From: Sphingomonas flavescens
GTDB lineage: Bacteria > Pseudomonadota > Alphaproteobacteria > Sphingomonadales > Sphingomonadaceae
Direction of reading: 5' to 3'
NCBI RefSeq assembly: GCF_030866745.1
Contig: NZ_CP133016.1
Location: 1,116,001 to 1,180,000, forward strand
DNA length: 64,000 nucleotides
The stretch's first letter is position 1; each line of letters begins with the position of its first letter. This document shows, piece by piece, positions 10,816-19,741 of the stretch. A model generated the notes under the pieces. It searched no databases. It worked only from the letters and a program-made list of their open reading frames with translations, and was not told where the DNA came from. The position numbers and the translations under genes were made by a program.

Positions 10816-11025
10816 TCAGCTGTGCCAGCTAAACAGCAGACGAAGTGCGGTAGCCGACCCAAGGAACAGGGGGATCGACAGCAGCAATCCGGGGGAATTG
10901 TCCAGCGGACGGACCGTACCCCATCCGGCCCAGCTATCGGTCCACAACCCCTCGCCGCCGTTCATCATGGTTGGCAAGACAATTCCAAGAATGAGCCCGA
11001 AAGCGAGCGCGGTGATCCACTTCAT
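10816..11025 (-). CDS. Small two-helix membrane protein in the pdhC-lpdA operon
   Basis: A 69-residue protein, MKWITALAFGLILGIVLPTM then a soluble Trp/Gly-rich linker and a second hydrophobic segment (LLLSIPLFLGSATALRLLF). The ATG directly abuts the pdhC stop codon (TAG then ATG) and its stop lies 5 bases before the thioesterase start, so it is translated as part of this operon. Two predicted membrane helices with a short loop of about 25 residues. I recognise no family. Its tight coupling in the operon argues that it is real. Confidence 0.7.
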   Translation of the reverse strand: MKWITALAFGLILGIVLPTMMNGGEGLWTDSWAGWGTVRPLDNSPGLLLSIPLFLGSATALRLLFSWHS

Positions 11026-12357
11026 CTAGGCGAGCATCCCTAACGGATTTTCGACAAGTTCCTTGAACGCCTTCATCAACCGCGCTCCATCCGCACCGTC
11101 GATGGCCCGGTGATCGAAGCTGCCGGTGGCGCTCATCACCGTTGCGATCTGCAGGCTGTCGTTGACGACATAGGGTCGCTTCTCGCCTGCGCCGATGGCC
11201 ATAATCATGCCCTGCGGCGGGTTGATGACGGCTTCGAACTGCTTGATGCCGAACATGCCCATGTTGCTGAGCGAGGCGGTGCCGCCCTGATATTCCTGCG
11301 GCTGGAGCTTACCCTCCTTCGCGCGCGCCGCGAGGTCCTTCATCTCGGTCGAGATGGCCGACGCGCTCTTGGTGTCGGCTCCGACGATGATCGGGGTGAT
11401 GAGGCCGGCCGGGATCGACACCGCAACCGAAATGTCGGCTCGGCTGTACTTGAAAAGCTGGTCGCCGGCGAAGCTGACATTACATTCCGGCACTGCGATG
11501 AGCGCCTGGGCGAGCGCTTTGATCAGCAAGTCGTTGACGCTGAGCTTCACATTGCGCGCGGACAGGCCGGCGTTGAGCTCGCCGCGAAGCTTGAGCAGTG
11601 CATCCAGCTGGATGTCTACCGTCAGGTAGATGTGCGGGATCTGCTGCTTCGACTCGGACAGACGCCGCGCGATCGTCTTGCGCATGTTGCTGAGCTTGAT
11701 CGCCTCGTGCGGGATCGCCTCCTCGTTCGGTCCGGGGAGAACGGCATGAGAGGTCGGCGCTGGAGCAGGAGCCCCAGCGGCTGGTGCGCCAGCCGGCGCA
11801 GCCGCCGGGGCCTTGCCGGCGGCGGCATCGATGTCCGCGCGGACGATGCGGCCGCCGGGGCCGCTTCCCTTTAGCGAGCCGAGGTCAATATTCTGGGCCT
11901 GAGCGAGCCGGCGCGCGAGCGGCGATGCCTTCACGCGGTCGCCACCTGGCGGTGCCGGCGCAGCGGCCTGCGCGGGGGCGGCGGGCGTTTCGACGGGTGC
12001 CTGTGGCGGTGGTGAAGCCTTTGGAGTCGCGTCGGCCTTGGGTTCGGGCGCAGCCTTCGGCGGCGCGGGCGGCGGCGTGTCCGCCTTGGGCGCGGCGCCG
12101 GCGTCCACCGTCTCGCCTTCGCCCGCCATGATCGCGATCGGCGCGCCGACCTTTACGCCGTCCGTACCCTCCGGCACCAGGATCTGCGCGATCTTGCCTT
12201 CGTCGACGGCTTCGAACTCCATCGTCGCCTTGTCGGTCTCGATCTCTGCGAGAATGTCGCCGGACTTCACCTCGTCGCCCTCCTTCACCAGCCATTTGGC
12301 GAGCGTCCCTTCCTCCATCGTCGGGGAAAGCGCGGGCATCTTGAGTTCGATCGGCAT
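11026..12357 (-). CDS. pdhC: Dihydrolipoyllysine acetyltransferase (E2) of pyruvate dehydrogenase
   Basis: A 443-residue E2 core protein. One lipoyl domain (residues about 1-80, with the lipoylated Lys in [14 protein letters not shown]), a long Ala/Pro-rich linker, a peripheral subunit-binding domain ([20 protein letters not shown]) and the catalytic domain ending with the active-site His in [13 protein letters not shown]. The lipoyl sequence [20 protein letters not shown] is the pyruvate-type, distinct from the oxoglutarate-type E2 at 37035-38336. ATG at 12357 follows AGGACAGG. E1 genes are not in the window; E3 is downstream in the same operon. Confidence 0.96.
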   Translation of the reverse strand: MPIELKMPALSPTMEEGTLAKWLVKEGDEVKSGDILAEIETDKATMEFEAVDEGKIAQILVPEGTDGVKVGAPIAIMAGEGETVDAGAAPKADTPPPAPPKAAPEPKADATPKASPPPQAPVETPAAPAQAAAPAPPGGDRVKASPLARRLAQAQNIDLGSLKGSGPGGRIVRADIDAAAGKAPAAAPAGAPAAGAPAPAPTSHAVLPGPNEEAIPHEAIKLSNMRKTIARRLSESKQQIPHIYLTVDIQLDALLKLRGELNAGLSARNVKLSVNDLLIKALAQALIAVPECNVSFAGDQLFKYSRADISVAVSIPAGLITPIIVGADTKSASAISTEMKDLAARAKEGKLQPQEYQGGTASLSNMGMFGIKQFEAVINPPQGMIMAIGAGEKRPYVVNDSLQIATVMSATGSFDHRAIDGADGARLMKAFKELVENPLGMLA

Positions 12358-12483
12358 CAGGACCTGTCCTTGCGGAAGCTTGACCGGCTCAAAGCCCAAT
12401 GCGGCAGGCGCGGTCAAGTCTGCGCAGAATGTCTAGTCGGCCGCTTGCACTTTGCGAGGGTTTGCCGCAGCACTCCTGTCCAC

Positions 12484-12951
12484 ATGGGGGACAGCCAGCG
12501 CACCTACCTGGTCGTGGTCGACGACAGCGCGGAATCGCGCGTCGCCTTGCGCTTCGCTGCGCGCCGCGCAGCTAAGACGGACGGCCGTATCGAGGTGCTG
12601 GGCGTCGTGGAGCCGCAGGACTTTGTCCAGTTCGGCGGCGTGCAGGCGGCGATGGAGGAAGAACAGCGCCTACGTATCGAGGGCGTGGTGAGCTCGGCGA
12701 TCGGCGAGATCCTCGACGAAAGTGGTATTTCCGCCAACATCATCATCCGCCAGGGCGAAGTGGTGAAGAGCGTTCGCGATTATGTCGCGGGCCGCGACGA
12801 GATCGCTGCGCTGGTGCTTGGCGCTGCGCCGAGCGGGTCCCCGGGGCCGCTGGTGGTGAATTTCGCGGGCAACGATGCTGGCCAGCTGCCCTGCCCGCTG
12901 ATGGTCATCCCCGGCTCGCTGACCGACGAGCGGCTGGAGCAGCTGAGCTAA
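12484..12951 (+). CDS. UspA-family universal stress protein
   Basis: A 155-residue single-domain Usp protein: RTYLVVVDDSAESRVALRFA begins the alpha/beta fold, RIEVLGVVEPQDF is the second strand region, and AALVLGAAPSGSPGPLVVNF is the position of the ATP-loop G-2x-G-9x-G(S/T) motif, here somewhat divergent. Usp proteins are cytoplasmic and help survival in stress or starvation by unclear means. It is divergently oriented from pdhC with 126 bases between and convergent with the fRMsr gene, whose stop it overlaps by four bases. ATG at 12484. Confidence 0.85.
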   Translation: MGDSQRTYLVVVDDSAESRVALRFAARRAAKTDGRIEVLGVVEPQDFVQFGGVQAAMEEEQRLRIEGVVSSAIGEILDESGISANIIIRQGEVVKSVRDYVAGRDEIAALVLGAAPSGSPGPLVVNFAGNDAGQLPCPLMVIPGSLTDERLEQLS

Positions 12952-13427
12952 AGCACCCGCGACAGGATCTCGCCGAGGCGTTCGCAGCCGGCGCGATCTT
13001 CCTCGTCGAAGCGGCCGGTCACCGGGCTGTCGATGTCGAGCACGCCGATCAGTTCGCCATCGTTGACGAGTGGCACGACGATCTCGCTGTTCGAGGCGCT
13101 GTCGCAGGCGATGTGGCCGGGGAAGGCGTGGACGTCATCAACCAGCTGCGTTTCGCGGGTCGCCGCCGCGGTCCCGCAGACGCCGCTGCCGAAGGGGATG
13201 CGGATGCAGGCCGCGCGGCCTTGGAACGGCCCGAGCACCAGCTCGCCGTCGACGTTGCGGTAAAAGCCCGTCCAGTTCACGTCGGGCAGCGTCTCGTAAA
13301 TTAGCGCGGCGGCGTTTGCCATGTTGGCGACCGCGTCCGTCTCGCCCGAGATCAGACCCTCCAGGGCCGAAGCGAGGTCTCGGTATAGCGTCAGCTTGTC
13401 CTCCGCCATGATGCGATGGTCGAACAT
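12948..13427 (-). CDS. msrC: GAF-domain free methionine-(R)-sulfoxide reductase
   Basis: A 159-residue GAF protein with the full fRMsr signature: VNWTGFYRNVDGELVLGPFQ, then Cys residues in AACIRIPFGSGVCG and the catalytic Cys in HAFPGHIACDSASNSEIVVP, ending GVLDIDSPVTGRF. These enzymes reduce free methionine-R-sulfoxide using thioredoxin, protecting the methionine pool under oxidative stress. The ATG at 13427 shares one base with the arfB stop (TGATG); the internal ATG at 13409 (MAEDK) is an alternative. Probably co-transcribed with arfB and the RluA gene. Confidence 0.92.
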   Translation of the reverse strand: MFDHRIMAEDKLTLYRDLASALEGLISGETDAVANMANAAALIYETLPDVNWTGFYRNVDGELVLGPFQGRAACIRIPFGSGVCGTAAATRETQLVDDVHAFPGHIACDSASNSEIVVPLVNDGELIGVLDIDSPVTGRFDEEDRAGCERLGEILSRVL

Positions 13428-13837
13428 CAGTCGAAACTCACCTTTCCGCGGCCCTGCTTGACGGCGCTGCGCTGCTTTTTCCTGTCGACGCGCTGGGCCT
13501 TGGCCGCCCGGCTGGGCTTGGTCGGCTTGCGCTTCGCCTGCACCATATGGGCGGCCGCGATCATCTCTGCCAGACGGCGCCGCGCGTCGGTGCGATTGGC
13601 GTCCTGGGTGCGGAAGCGCCGCGCGGTGATCAGCAGCTCGCCGCCGCTCGTCACCTTGCTCCCCGCGATGTTGCGCAGCCGCTGATAGACATTGGGATGC
13701 AGCCCGAGCTTGAACAGGTCGACGCGGAGCTGCACCGCGGTCGCGACCTTGTTGACGTTCTGGCCGCCCGGCCCCGTGGCGGCGAGGAAGCTTTCGCTGA
13801 GCGCGTCCTCGGGCAGGATGACGTCCTCAGGCCGCAT
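13427..13837 (-). CDS. arfB: Alternative ribosome-rescue factor ArfB (YaeJ)
   Basis: A 136-residue release-factor-like hydrolase. The catalytic GGQ is in the segment ATGPGGQNVNKVATAVQLRV, preceded by ILPEDALSESFLA; the Lys/Arg-rich C-terminal tail (KRKPTKPSRAAKAQRVDRKK) inserts in the empty mRNA channel of stalled ribosomes. It hydrolyses peptidyl-tRNA on non-stop complexes. ATG at 13837 overlaps the RluA stop by 11 bases; the longer upstream frame lies inside that gene and is not homologous. Known family role; assignment firm. Confidence 0.93.
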   Translation of the reverse strand: MRPEDVILPEDALSESFLAATGPGGQNVNKVATAVQLRVDLFKLGLHPNVYQRLRNIAGSKVTSGGELLITARRFRTQDANRTDARRRLAEMIAAAHMVQAKRKPTKPSRAAKAQRVDRKKQRSAVKQGRGKVSFD

Positions 13838-14477
13838 CGGCCCACTCGCCGAAATAGTCGGGCAGCGGCGCGGTGACGTCGATCGTGTCCTTACGGTCGC
13901 GCGGAACGACGAGCCGCGAGGCGTGGAGCAGCATCGGCCCGCCGGGCACGCCATACACGCGGTCGCCGACAATGCCGCGTCCGAACGCCTCGCGCGCGTG
14001 CACGCGTATCTGGTGCGTCCGGCCCGTCAGCGGCTGAAACTCGACCAGCGTGCGGCCATCGCGCACGGCCAACCGGCGCCAACGAGTGACCGCCTCCTGC
14101 CCTTTTTCGTCCGCGACCATCTTCCAACCGGCCAGCTCGCTCGAGACCTTCGCGAGCGAAGCGTCGATCGTGCCGCTTTCCTCTGCGACCTCCGCAGCGA
14201 TGACGGCGAGATAATATTTTTCGACCGTGCGCCCCTCGAACGCCTGCTGAAACTGCGCGCGCCCGCGGGCTGTGCGCGCGAAGAGGAGGCAGCCGCTGGT
14301 GTCGGTATCGAGCCGGTGCATCGCGGTCGGCGGCCGCTGGAAGCCGCATTTCAACTCATCGATCCGCGCCGCGATGGACTCCCCGCCCCGGCGCGGCGCG
14401 TCGACGGGAAGGCCCGCGGGCTTGTCGAGCACCAGCGCTTCGGCGTCGATGAGGAGGATGCGGTCGGCAAGGTCCAT
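13827..14477 (-). CDS. RluA-family RNA pseudouridine synthase
   Basis: A 216-residue pseudouridine synthase. The catalytic Asp lies in the family motif AMHRLDTDTSGCLLFA (HRLDxxTSG); VLDKPAGLPVDAP precedes it, and QPLTGRTHQIRVHARE and LLHASRLVV complete the signature. The target RNA site (23S rRNA or tRNA) cannot be told by eye. Start set at the ATG at 14477 with AGAGGGG just upstream; the extension to 14543 covers the ctrA-facing regulatory region. First gene of a tight minus-strand cluster with arfB and msrC. Confidence 0.9.
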   Translation of the reverse strand: MDLADRILLIDAEALVLDKPAGLPVDAPRRGGESIAARIDELKCGFQRPPTAMHRLDTDTSGCLLFARTARGRAQFQQAFEGRTVEKYYLAVIAAEVAEESGTIDASLAKVSSELAGWKMVADEKGQEAVTRWRRLAVRDGRTLVEFQPLTGRTHQIRVHAREAFGRGIVGDRVYGVPGGPMLLHASRLVVPRDRKDTIDVTAPLPDYFGEWADAA

Positions 14478-14500
14478 CGCGCCCCTCTGGACGAGTTTGT

Positions 14501-14630
14501 GACTCCTTTGCAACGAATCCAAGGAATCCAGCGCGTTACACAATATTAACCTTTTCCCTTCAGACCCCGAATGGTTAATGGACGCTTCAAGGCTCTTAAG
14601 GGCGATTTACGTTTGCCCGGCGCCTGAATC
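14501..14630 (+). promoter_or_regulatory. ctrA upstream region with four GANTC methylation sites and TTAA half-boxes
   Basis: Between the RluA gene and ctrA lie GACTC (14501-14505), GAATC (14515-14519), GAATC (14524-14528) and GAATC (14626-14630). GANTC is the target of the CcrM methyltransferase, and in Caulobacter the ctrA P1 promoter is silenced by full methylation of such a site. Three TTAA tetranucleotides (14546, 14575, 14596) resemble CtrA half-sites, but none is paired at the canonical N7 spacing. Regulation by CcrM is inferred from these sites. Confidence 0.55.
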
Positions 14631-14642
14631 GGGGGGATCAAA

Positions 14643-15356
14643 ATGCGGGTTTTGCTGATCGAGGACGAGCCGACCACGGCGAAGAGCATCGAGTTGATGC
14701 TCGGCGCGGAAGGCTTCAACGTCTACACCACCGATCTCGGGGAAGAAGGCCTCGATCTCGGCAAGCTGTATGATTACGACATCATCTGTCTGGACCTGAA
14801 CCTGCCCGACATGCACGGCTATGACGTGCTCAAGAAATTGCGCACCGCGAAGGTGTCGACGCCGGTCCTGATCCTTTCGGGCATCGGTGAAATGGACAGC
14901 AAGGTTCGCGCGCTCGGCTTCGGTGCCGACGACTATGTGACCAAGCCGTTCCACCGCGACGAGCTGGTCGCTCGCATTCACGCTATTGTCCGCCGCTCCA
15001 AGGGTCACAGCCAGTCGGTTATCCGCACGGGTAAGCTCGCCGTGAACCTCGACGCCAAGACGGTCGAAGTCGACGGCAGCCGCGTGCACCTGACCGGCAA
15101 GGAATATGCGATGCTGGAGCTGCTTTCGCTCCGCAAGGGCACGACGCTGACCAAGGAAATGTTCCTGAACCACCTGTATGGCGGGATGGACGAGCCGGAA
15201 CTCAAAATCATCGACGTCTTCATCTGCAAGCTGCGCAAGAAGCTCAGCCTTGCCTGTGGCGGCGCCAATTACATCGAGACTGTCTGGGGCCGCGGCTACG
15301 TGCTTCGTGACGCCGACGACGTCGAGGACAGCCAGCCGGTGGCGGCTGTCGCCTGA
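14643..15356 (+). CDS. ctrA: Cell-cycle master response regulator CtrA
   Basis: A 237-residue OmpR-type response regulator. The receiver domain (1-120) begins [20 protein letters not shown], with the phosphoacceptor Asp in [17 protein letters not shown] and the Lys in [17 protein letters not shown]. The winged-helix DNA-binding domain has [20 protein letters not shown] and the family-diagnostic [20 protein letters not shown]. CtrA controls replication, division and motility in alphaproteobacteria, fed by the CckA-ChpT phosphorelay. Followed by a strong terminator; monocistronic. The upstream region carries clustered GANTC sites. Confidence 0.96.
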   Translation: MRVLLIEDEPTTAKSIELMLGAEGFNVYTTDLGEEGLDLGKLYDYDIICLDLNLPDMHGYDVLKKLRTAKVSTPVLILSGIGEMDSKVRALGFGADDYVTKPFHRDELVARIHAIVRRSKGHSQSVIRTGKLAVNLDAKTVEVDGSRVHLTGKEYAMLELLSLRKGTTLTKEMFLNHLYGGMDEPELKIIDVFICKLRKKLSLACGGANYIETVWGRGYVLRDADDVEDSQPVAAVA

Positions 15357-15381
15357 CACTTACGCACGGGGGTGGCGAGAA

Positions 15382-15410
15382 AGGCGGGGCCGCGAGGCTC
15401 CGCCTTTTTT
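15382..15410 (+). terminator. Rho-independent terminator of ctrA
   Basis: AGGCGGGGCC and GGCTCCGCCT flank a four-base loop and are followed directly by a run of six T. It lies 26 bases after the ctrA stop codon and reaches the stop codon of the convergent lipoprotein gene. Confidence 0.9.
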
Positions 15411-15825
15411 ACTTTATCGACCGAACTTCGTGTTTTGGGGCAAGCACGGCGGAAGCGCTGTAAATGCCATCGCGATCCGCTGGCAGTTCGCTTGCGTGCA
15501 GAAATTGAACCTGCAGCCCGATGCTCGGCTCGCGGTAGACATGACGCATGGGTGAGTTTGGATTTCCTCCGCCGATCGCCCCGCTCCAAGAATCGGAGTC
15601 TGCGGCGTTCGTGATCTGCTTGGAGAGAACTCCGAAAAAATCAAAACCGTGATCCAAAGCTGTTCGAGCCGCCAACTTCAGCGCTCGATGTTTGACGACG
15701 GCTTCCGAACCGCCGATTTCAGACGTCGTAATAAGCGCCGAATTGGAAGAGATCATCTTCGTCGACGTGGCGGTAGTGCAGCCGGCGAGAACGGCGGCGG
15801 AAATCAGAAGAACTGGACGGAGCAT
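15409..15825 (-). CDS. Putative lipoprotein, CC0125/CC1285-like
   Basis: A 138-residue protein with a lipoprotein signal peptide: MLRPVLLISAAVLAGC, lipobox LAGC with the lipidated Cys at residue 16. The mature part contains VVKHRALKLAARTALDHGFD, FFGVLSKQ, resembling the region of the CC0125/CC1285 alphaproteobacterial lipoproteins in which a helix precedes G(Y/F)DWF. No enzymatic motif. Start at the ATG at 15825; an upstream in-frame ATG at 15864 would bury the signal peptide. Convergent with ctrA. Assignment to that family is tentative, lipoprotein status is clear. Confidence 0.75.
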   Translation of the reverse strand: MLRPVLLISAAVLAGCTTATSTKMISSNSALITTSEIGGSEAVVKHRALKLAARTALDHGFDFFGVLSKQITNAADSDSWSGAIGGGNPNSPMRHVYREPSIGLQVQFLHASELPADRDGIYSASAVLAPKHEVRSIK

Positions 15826-15894
15826 CTGAGCCTCCCATTCCGAGCGGACCCGTCCATATCGCATCCGGACGGCAACCGAAACTCGGCGGGCTGT

Positions 15895-16704
15895 CTACGC
15901 GTCGACGAGTATCTGCCGGGGGCGGCGGTTCGGAAGCGACAACGAGACCTTTGCAGTCTTATCGCCTTCGGACTGATCCATTCGCCGCCAGCCATCGCGG
16001 CCCAGGCGTTCGAGCGGACGGAAGCCCGTCTTGTAGGCCATCCGACCCGAGCCTTCGACCCAATAGCCAAGATAGACGTACGGCAGGTTCGCACGTGCGG
16101 CGCGGATGATGTGGTCGAGGATGATGAAGGTGCCGAGGCCCTTGCGGGCGTCCGGGCCGACATCGAAGAAGCTGTAAATCATCGACAGGCCATCGCTCTG
16201 CTGGTCGCTGAGGCAGGCGCCGACCAGGCGACCCGGCTTTCCGTCCACGGATGGTTCGCGATATTCGATAATGTAGGTCCGAACCGGCGTCTGCTCGACC
16301 ATGTCGGCGAAATCGCTCTCGTCCATTTCCGCCATGCCGCCGCCGGGATGGCGGGCAGCGAGATATTTCCGCAGCAGAGAATATTGCTCGTCCGTAGTCC
16401 ACGGCTTGCAGGCGGTGACCTCGAGGTCCTGATTGCGCCTTAGCAGCTTGCGCTGGGTCGCGGTCGCCTCGAATTCCGACGCAAGGACGCGGACGGAAAC
16501 GCAGGCCGAGCAATCGATGCAACTGGGCCGATAGGCCACCGACTGGCTGCGGCGGAAACCAATTCGCCCAAGCGCTTCATTGAGTTCGTTGGCGTGCCGC
16601 CCGCTCAGTTCCGTAAACACTTTCCGCTCGACCTTGCCCGGAAGATACGGGCACGGCGACGGGTTCGTTACGAAGAACTTTGGGAAGCGGAACGGTGCGC
16701 TCAC
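15895..16704 (-). CDS. bpt: Aspartate/glutamate leucyltransferase (Bpt)
   Basis: A 269-residue L/F-transferase-type enzyme that adds Leu to N-terminal Asp/Glu of proteins, routing them to ClpS/ClpAP by the N-degron pathway. Signatures: [20 protein letters not shown], the Cys-rich [16 protein letters not shown] and the GNAT-like C-terminal half with [20 protein letters not shown]. Start chosen at the GTG at 16704 ([11 protein letters not shown]), with GTGAGG about 9 bases upstream; a TTG at 16722 would add six residues but has no ribosome site. Ends 69 bases from the lipoprotein gene. Confidence 0.92.
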   Translation of the reverse strand: MSAPFRFPKFFVTNPSPCPYLPGKVERKVFTELSGRHANELNEALGRIGFRRSQSVAYRPSCIDCSACVSVRVLASEFEATATQRKLLRRNQDLEVTACKPWTTDEQYSLLRKYLAARHPGGGMAEMDESDFADMVEQTPVRTYIIEYREPSVDGKPGRLVGACLSDQQSDGLSMIYSFFDVGPDARKGLGTFIILDHIIRAARANLPYVYLGYWVEGSGRMAYKTGFRPLERLGRDGWRRMDQSEGDKTAKVSLSLPNRRPRQILVDA

Positions 16705-16825
16705 CCGGGCGACCTCACTCAAAGGGTTACGAACATCTTTATGCGGCGGGTTAACGCGGTTGAAAAGAGTTTGGCTCCGTCATTTTCGACAGACGAAAGG
16801 CCATGTCCCGTGAGGGGACACAAAG

Positions 16826-18043
16826 TCAGTCGAGACGGGCGCGTTCGACCCTGAAGCCAGCGGCTTCCAGCCGGCGCACGACGTCGTCGATCGACTCCGG
16901 ATCGCGCGCCTCGCACTCGACCTCGATCATCGTGTCCTTCGCCGGCAGGCTGGTGAAAATGCGGCTGTGATTGATTTCCAGCACATTGACGCCGGCTTCG
17001 TAAACCTTGGCAGTGATCGCGGCGAGCGCGCCGGGCTGGTCGTGTGCCGCGATTTGCAGGCGGGCGATCCGGCCATTGCGCACAAGGTCACGGACGAGAA
17101 CGTTGGCGAGCAGATGCGTGTCGATGTTACCGCCGCACAATAATGTTGCGACCTTCTTCCCCTTGAAGCGATCGGGATCGGCGATCATCGCCGCCAAGCC
17201 GGCCGCGCCGGCGCCTTCAACCACGGTCTTTTCGATCCCTACGAGCATCGCGACCGCGCGTTCGAGATCGCGTTCTGAAACCAGCGCGACATCGTCGGCA
17301 TAATCCTTCAGGATCTGCGACGTCAGCGCGCCCGGCTGCTTCACCGCAATGCCCTCCGCCAGCGTGTCGCCGCCCAGCGGCAAATGGCAGTCCTGGATCG
17401 CGCATTTCATCGACGGATAAAGCTCGGCCTCAACGCCGATCAGTTCGATGTCCGGCTTGATCGCACGCGCGGCGATGGCGATCCCCGACATCAGCCCGCC
17501 GCCACCGATCGGCACGACAATGGTGTCCAGGTCCGGCGCGGCTTCGAGCATCTCGAGGGCGGTCGTCCCTGCACCCGCGATGATCTGCGGATCGTCGAAT
17601 GGGTGAACGAAGACATAGCCTTTCTCGAGCGCCAGCTCGCGCGCCTTGGCATAGGCGTCGTCGAACATGTCGCCATGCAGTACGACCGTCGCGCCATGGC
17701 CGGCGGTCTGCGTGACTTTCACCGATGGCGTTGGCGCGGGCATCACGATCGTGGCCGGAATGCCGAGGCGCCTGGCGTGATAAGCGACGGCCTGCGCGTG
17801 GTTGCCCGCCGACGCCGCGATGACGCCGCGCGCGCGCTCGTCGTCGGTCAGCTGCAGCAACTTGTTGAGCGCGCCGCGCTCCTTGTAGGCCGCGGTGAAC
17901 TGCAGGTTCTCGAACTTCAGCCACACCTCGGCGCCGATGATCTCGGAAAGAGTCCGGCTGACCTGCATCGGCGTGCGGACAACCGAGCCTTCGATGCGCT
18001 TTGCGGCGGCGCGAATGTCGTCAATCGTCGGCGGGACTTGCAT
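16826..18043 (-). CDS. Threonine ammonia-lyase (threonine dehydratase) with ACT-like C-terminus
   Basis: A 405-residue fold-type II PLP enzyme converting threonine to 2-oxobutyrate and ammonia, the entry step to isoleucine. The PLP Lys is in the segment FENLQFTAAYKERGALNKLL (about residue 53); AASAGNHAQAVAYHA and the phosphate-binding loop IVVPIGGGGLMSGIAIA are plain. Residues about 325-405 form one ACT-type domain (HDQPGALAAITAKVYEAGVN), giving the shorter TdcB-like architecture rather than the two-ACT biosynthetic IlvA of E. coli. Divergent from the amidohydrolase gene with only 36 bases between. Confidence 0.93.
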   Translation of the reverse strand: MQVPPTIDDIRAAAKRIEGSVVRTPMQVSRTLSEIIGAEVWLKFENLQFTAAYKERGALNKLLQLTDDERARGVIAASAGNHAQAVAYHARRLGIPATIVMPAPTPSVKVTQTAGHGATVVLHGDMFDDAYAKARELALEKGYVFVHPFDDPQIIAGAGTTALEMLEAAPDLDTIVVPIGGGGLMSGIAIAARAIKPDIELIGVEAELYPSMKCAIQDCHLPLGGDTLAEGIAVKQPGALTSQILKDYADDVALVSERDLERAVAMLVGIEKTVVEGAGAAGLAAMIADPDRFKGKKVATLLCGGNIDTHLLANVLVRDLVRNGRIARLQIAAHDQPGALAAITAKVYEAGVNVLEINHSRIFTSLPAKDTMIEVECEARDPESIDDVVRRLEAAGFRVERARLD

Positions 18044-18079
18044 CGCTGCGCGGCCTAGCGGTTCCCTTGGGACGCGACA

Positions 18080-19741
18080 ATGCTAAGCAGCGGCATGCGC
18101 ATCATGCTCTTCGCGCTCAGCGCGCTCCTCGCTTCGACCGCCGCCAACGCGGATACGCTTTTCACCAATGCCAACGGCATCACAGTCGACGACCAGAGCC
18201 GGATCCAGCATTTCACCGGCCTGCTGATCGGCGACGATGGCAAGGTTGTGAGGTTGCTTAACGGCTCTGCAACCGCGCCGCGAAATGGGAAGGTCGTCGA
18301 TCTGGGCGGCCGCACGGTCCTGCCGGGGCTGATCGATGCGCATGGCCACGTGACCGACCTAGGCTTCACCGCGCTGCGCCTGAACCTGACGGGCACGAAA
18401 TCGCTGGCGGAATTACAGCAGCGGTTGCGCGATTATGCGGCGGCGCATCCTGACCTCAAGTGGATCAGCGGCTTCGGCTGGAACCAGGAACAATGGGCCG
18501 ACAAACGCTTCCCGACATCGGCCGACCTGGATGCCGCGGTCGGCGATCGGCCGGTCACGCTGGAGCGCGTCGATGGGCACGCCGTCGTCGCCAACGGCGC
18601 GGCGTTGCGCGCAGCGGGCGTGACGGCCGCGACGCCGGTTCCGGCCGGCGGCGAATTTCATGACGGACTGTTTGTCGACAATGCGCGCAGCCTGATCGAC
18701 AAGGCGGTACCCCGGCCGACCACGGCGCAACTCGACGAGGCCCTGCAGAAATCGCAGGAAATTTTGCTCGGCTACGGCGTGACCGGCGTCGGCAGCATGA
18801 GCACGTCGGTTGACGACTGGAACGCCTTCAACCGGGCCGGACGCAGCGGGCGGCTCAATGTGCGGCTGATGAGCTATCTGTCGGGAACTGAGTCGATGGC
18901 CGCCGTGCCGCACCCGACCAATTGGTTGTTCGGCGATCGCCTTCGCGCGGTCGGCATCAAGCTGTTCGCCGATGGCGCACTCGGATCACGCGGCGCGTGG
19001 CTCAAGCAGCCTTATGCCGACAAGCCGGATACGCGCGGACTGCAGTTCCATTCGGACGCGGAAATGCTGGCGCTGGCGACGAAAGCCGCGGACGCCGGTT
19101 TCCAGCTTGCGACGCACGCAATTGGCGACGCGGCCAACGCGCAGATCATCACCGTCTATGAGCAGTTGTCGAAGCGTTATGGCGCAAACCGTCGCTGGCG
19201 GATCGAGCACTTCCAGATTGTCGATCCCGCGGACATCCCGCGATTGGCGCCGGCGGGAATCATCGCCTCGATGCAGCCGACGCACCAGACCAGCGACCGG
19301 CTAATGGCCGAAGCGCGGATGGGGCCGAACAGGCTCGGCGGCTCTTATGCATGGCATACGGTGCTGAAGAGTGGCGCACGGCTGGCATTCGGGTCGGACT
19401 TGCCGGTCGAATCGCCCAATCCCTTTCCCGGCCTGTCCGCCGCGATCAGCCGACAGGATGTCGAGGGGCAGCCGCCAGGCGGCTGGCGTCCCCAGGAACG
19501 CCTGACTCTTGGTCAGGCGCTTCACGCCTTTACCCGCGGCGCGGCCTACGCCGGCTTTGCCGAAGCGAAAATTGGCGCGCTGGAGCCGGGCAAATACGCC
19601 GACTTCATCGTCGTGGACCGCGATCCGACCAAAATCGATGCGCAGGTATTGGCCAAGACGGAAGTGTTGGAAACCTGGGTCGGCGGCAAGAAGGTCTGGA
19701 GTCGGGCGCCTAGCGCTTCGCGGCCTGAGCGCGGCCAGTGA
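18080..19741 (+). CDS. Secreted amidohydrolase (YtcJ-like, Amidohydro_3)
   Basis: A 553-residue protein with a signal peptide (MRIMLFALSALLASTAANA) and a metal-dependent amidohydrolase barrel. Metal ligands: HGH in LPGLIDAHGHVTDLGF, later His in ATHAIGDAANAQ, IEHFQIVD and Asp in LAFGSDLPVESPNPF; the composite N/C beta-domain ends DFIVVDRDPTKID. The family hydrolyses amides or ureides of unknown identity, likely in the periplasm. Starts possible at 18080, 18095 and 18104; the ATG at 18095 gives the tidiest signal peptide. Its 3' end overlaps the convergent dsbD-type gene by 32 bases. Confidence 0.88.
   Translation: MLSSGMRIMLFALSALLASTAANADTLFTNANGITVDDQSRIQHFTGLLIGDDGKVVRLLNGSATAPRNGKVVDLGGRTVLPGLIDAHGHVTDLGFTALRLNLTGTKSLAELQQRLRDYAAAHPDLKWISGFGWNQEQWADKRFPTSADLDAAVGDRPVTLERVDGHAVVANGAALRAAGVTAATPVPAGGEFHDGLFVDNARSLIDKAVPRPTTAQLDEALQKSQEILLGYGVTGVGSMSTSVDDWNAFNRAGRSGRLNVRLMSYLSGTESMAAVPHPTNWLFGDRLRAVGIKLFADGALGSRGAWLKQPYADKPDTRGLQFHSDAEMLALATKAADAGFQLATHAIGDAANAQIITVYEQLSKRYGANRRWRIEHFQIVDPADIPRLAPAGIIASMQPTHQTSDRLMAEARMGPNRLGGSYAWHTVLKSGARLAFGSDLPVESPNPFPGLSAAISRQDVEGQPPGGWRPQERLTLGQALHAFTRGAAYAGFAEAKIGALEPGKYADFIVVDRDPTKIDAQVLAKTEVLETWVGGKKVWSRAPSASRPERGQ

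Noticed and set aside
14546..14599. TTAA tetranucleotides as a CtrA box (TTAA-N7-TTAA)
   Set aside because: Spacings between the three are 25 and 17 bases, not 7; kept only as possible half-sites.
16804..16820. TGTCCC/GGGACA inverted repeat after the threonine dehydratase gene as terminator
   Set aside because: Short stem and no T-run on the minus strand; evidence too weak to list.
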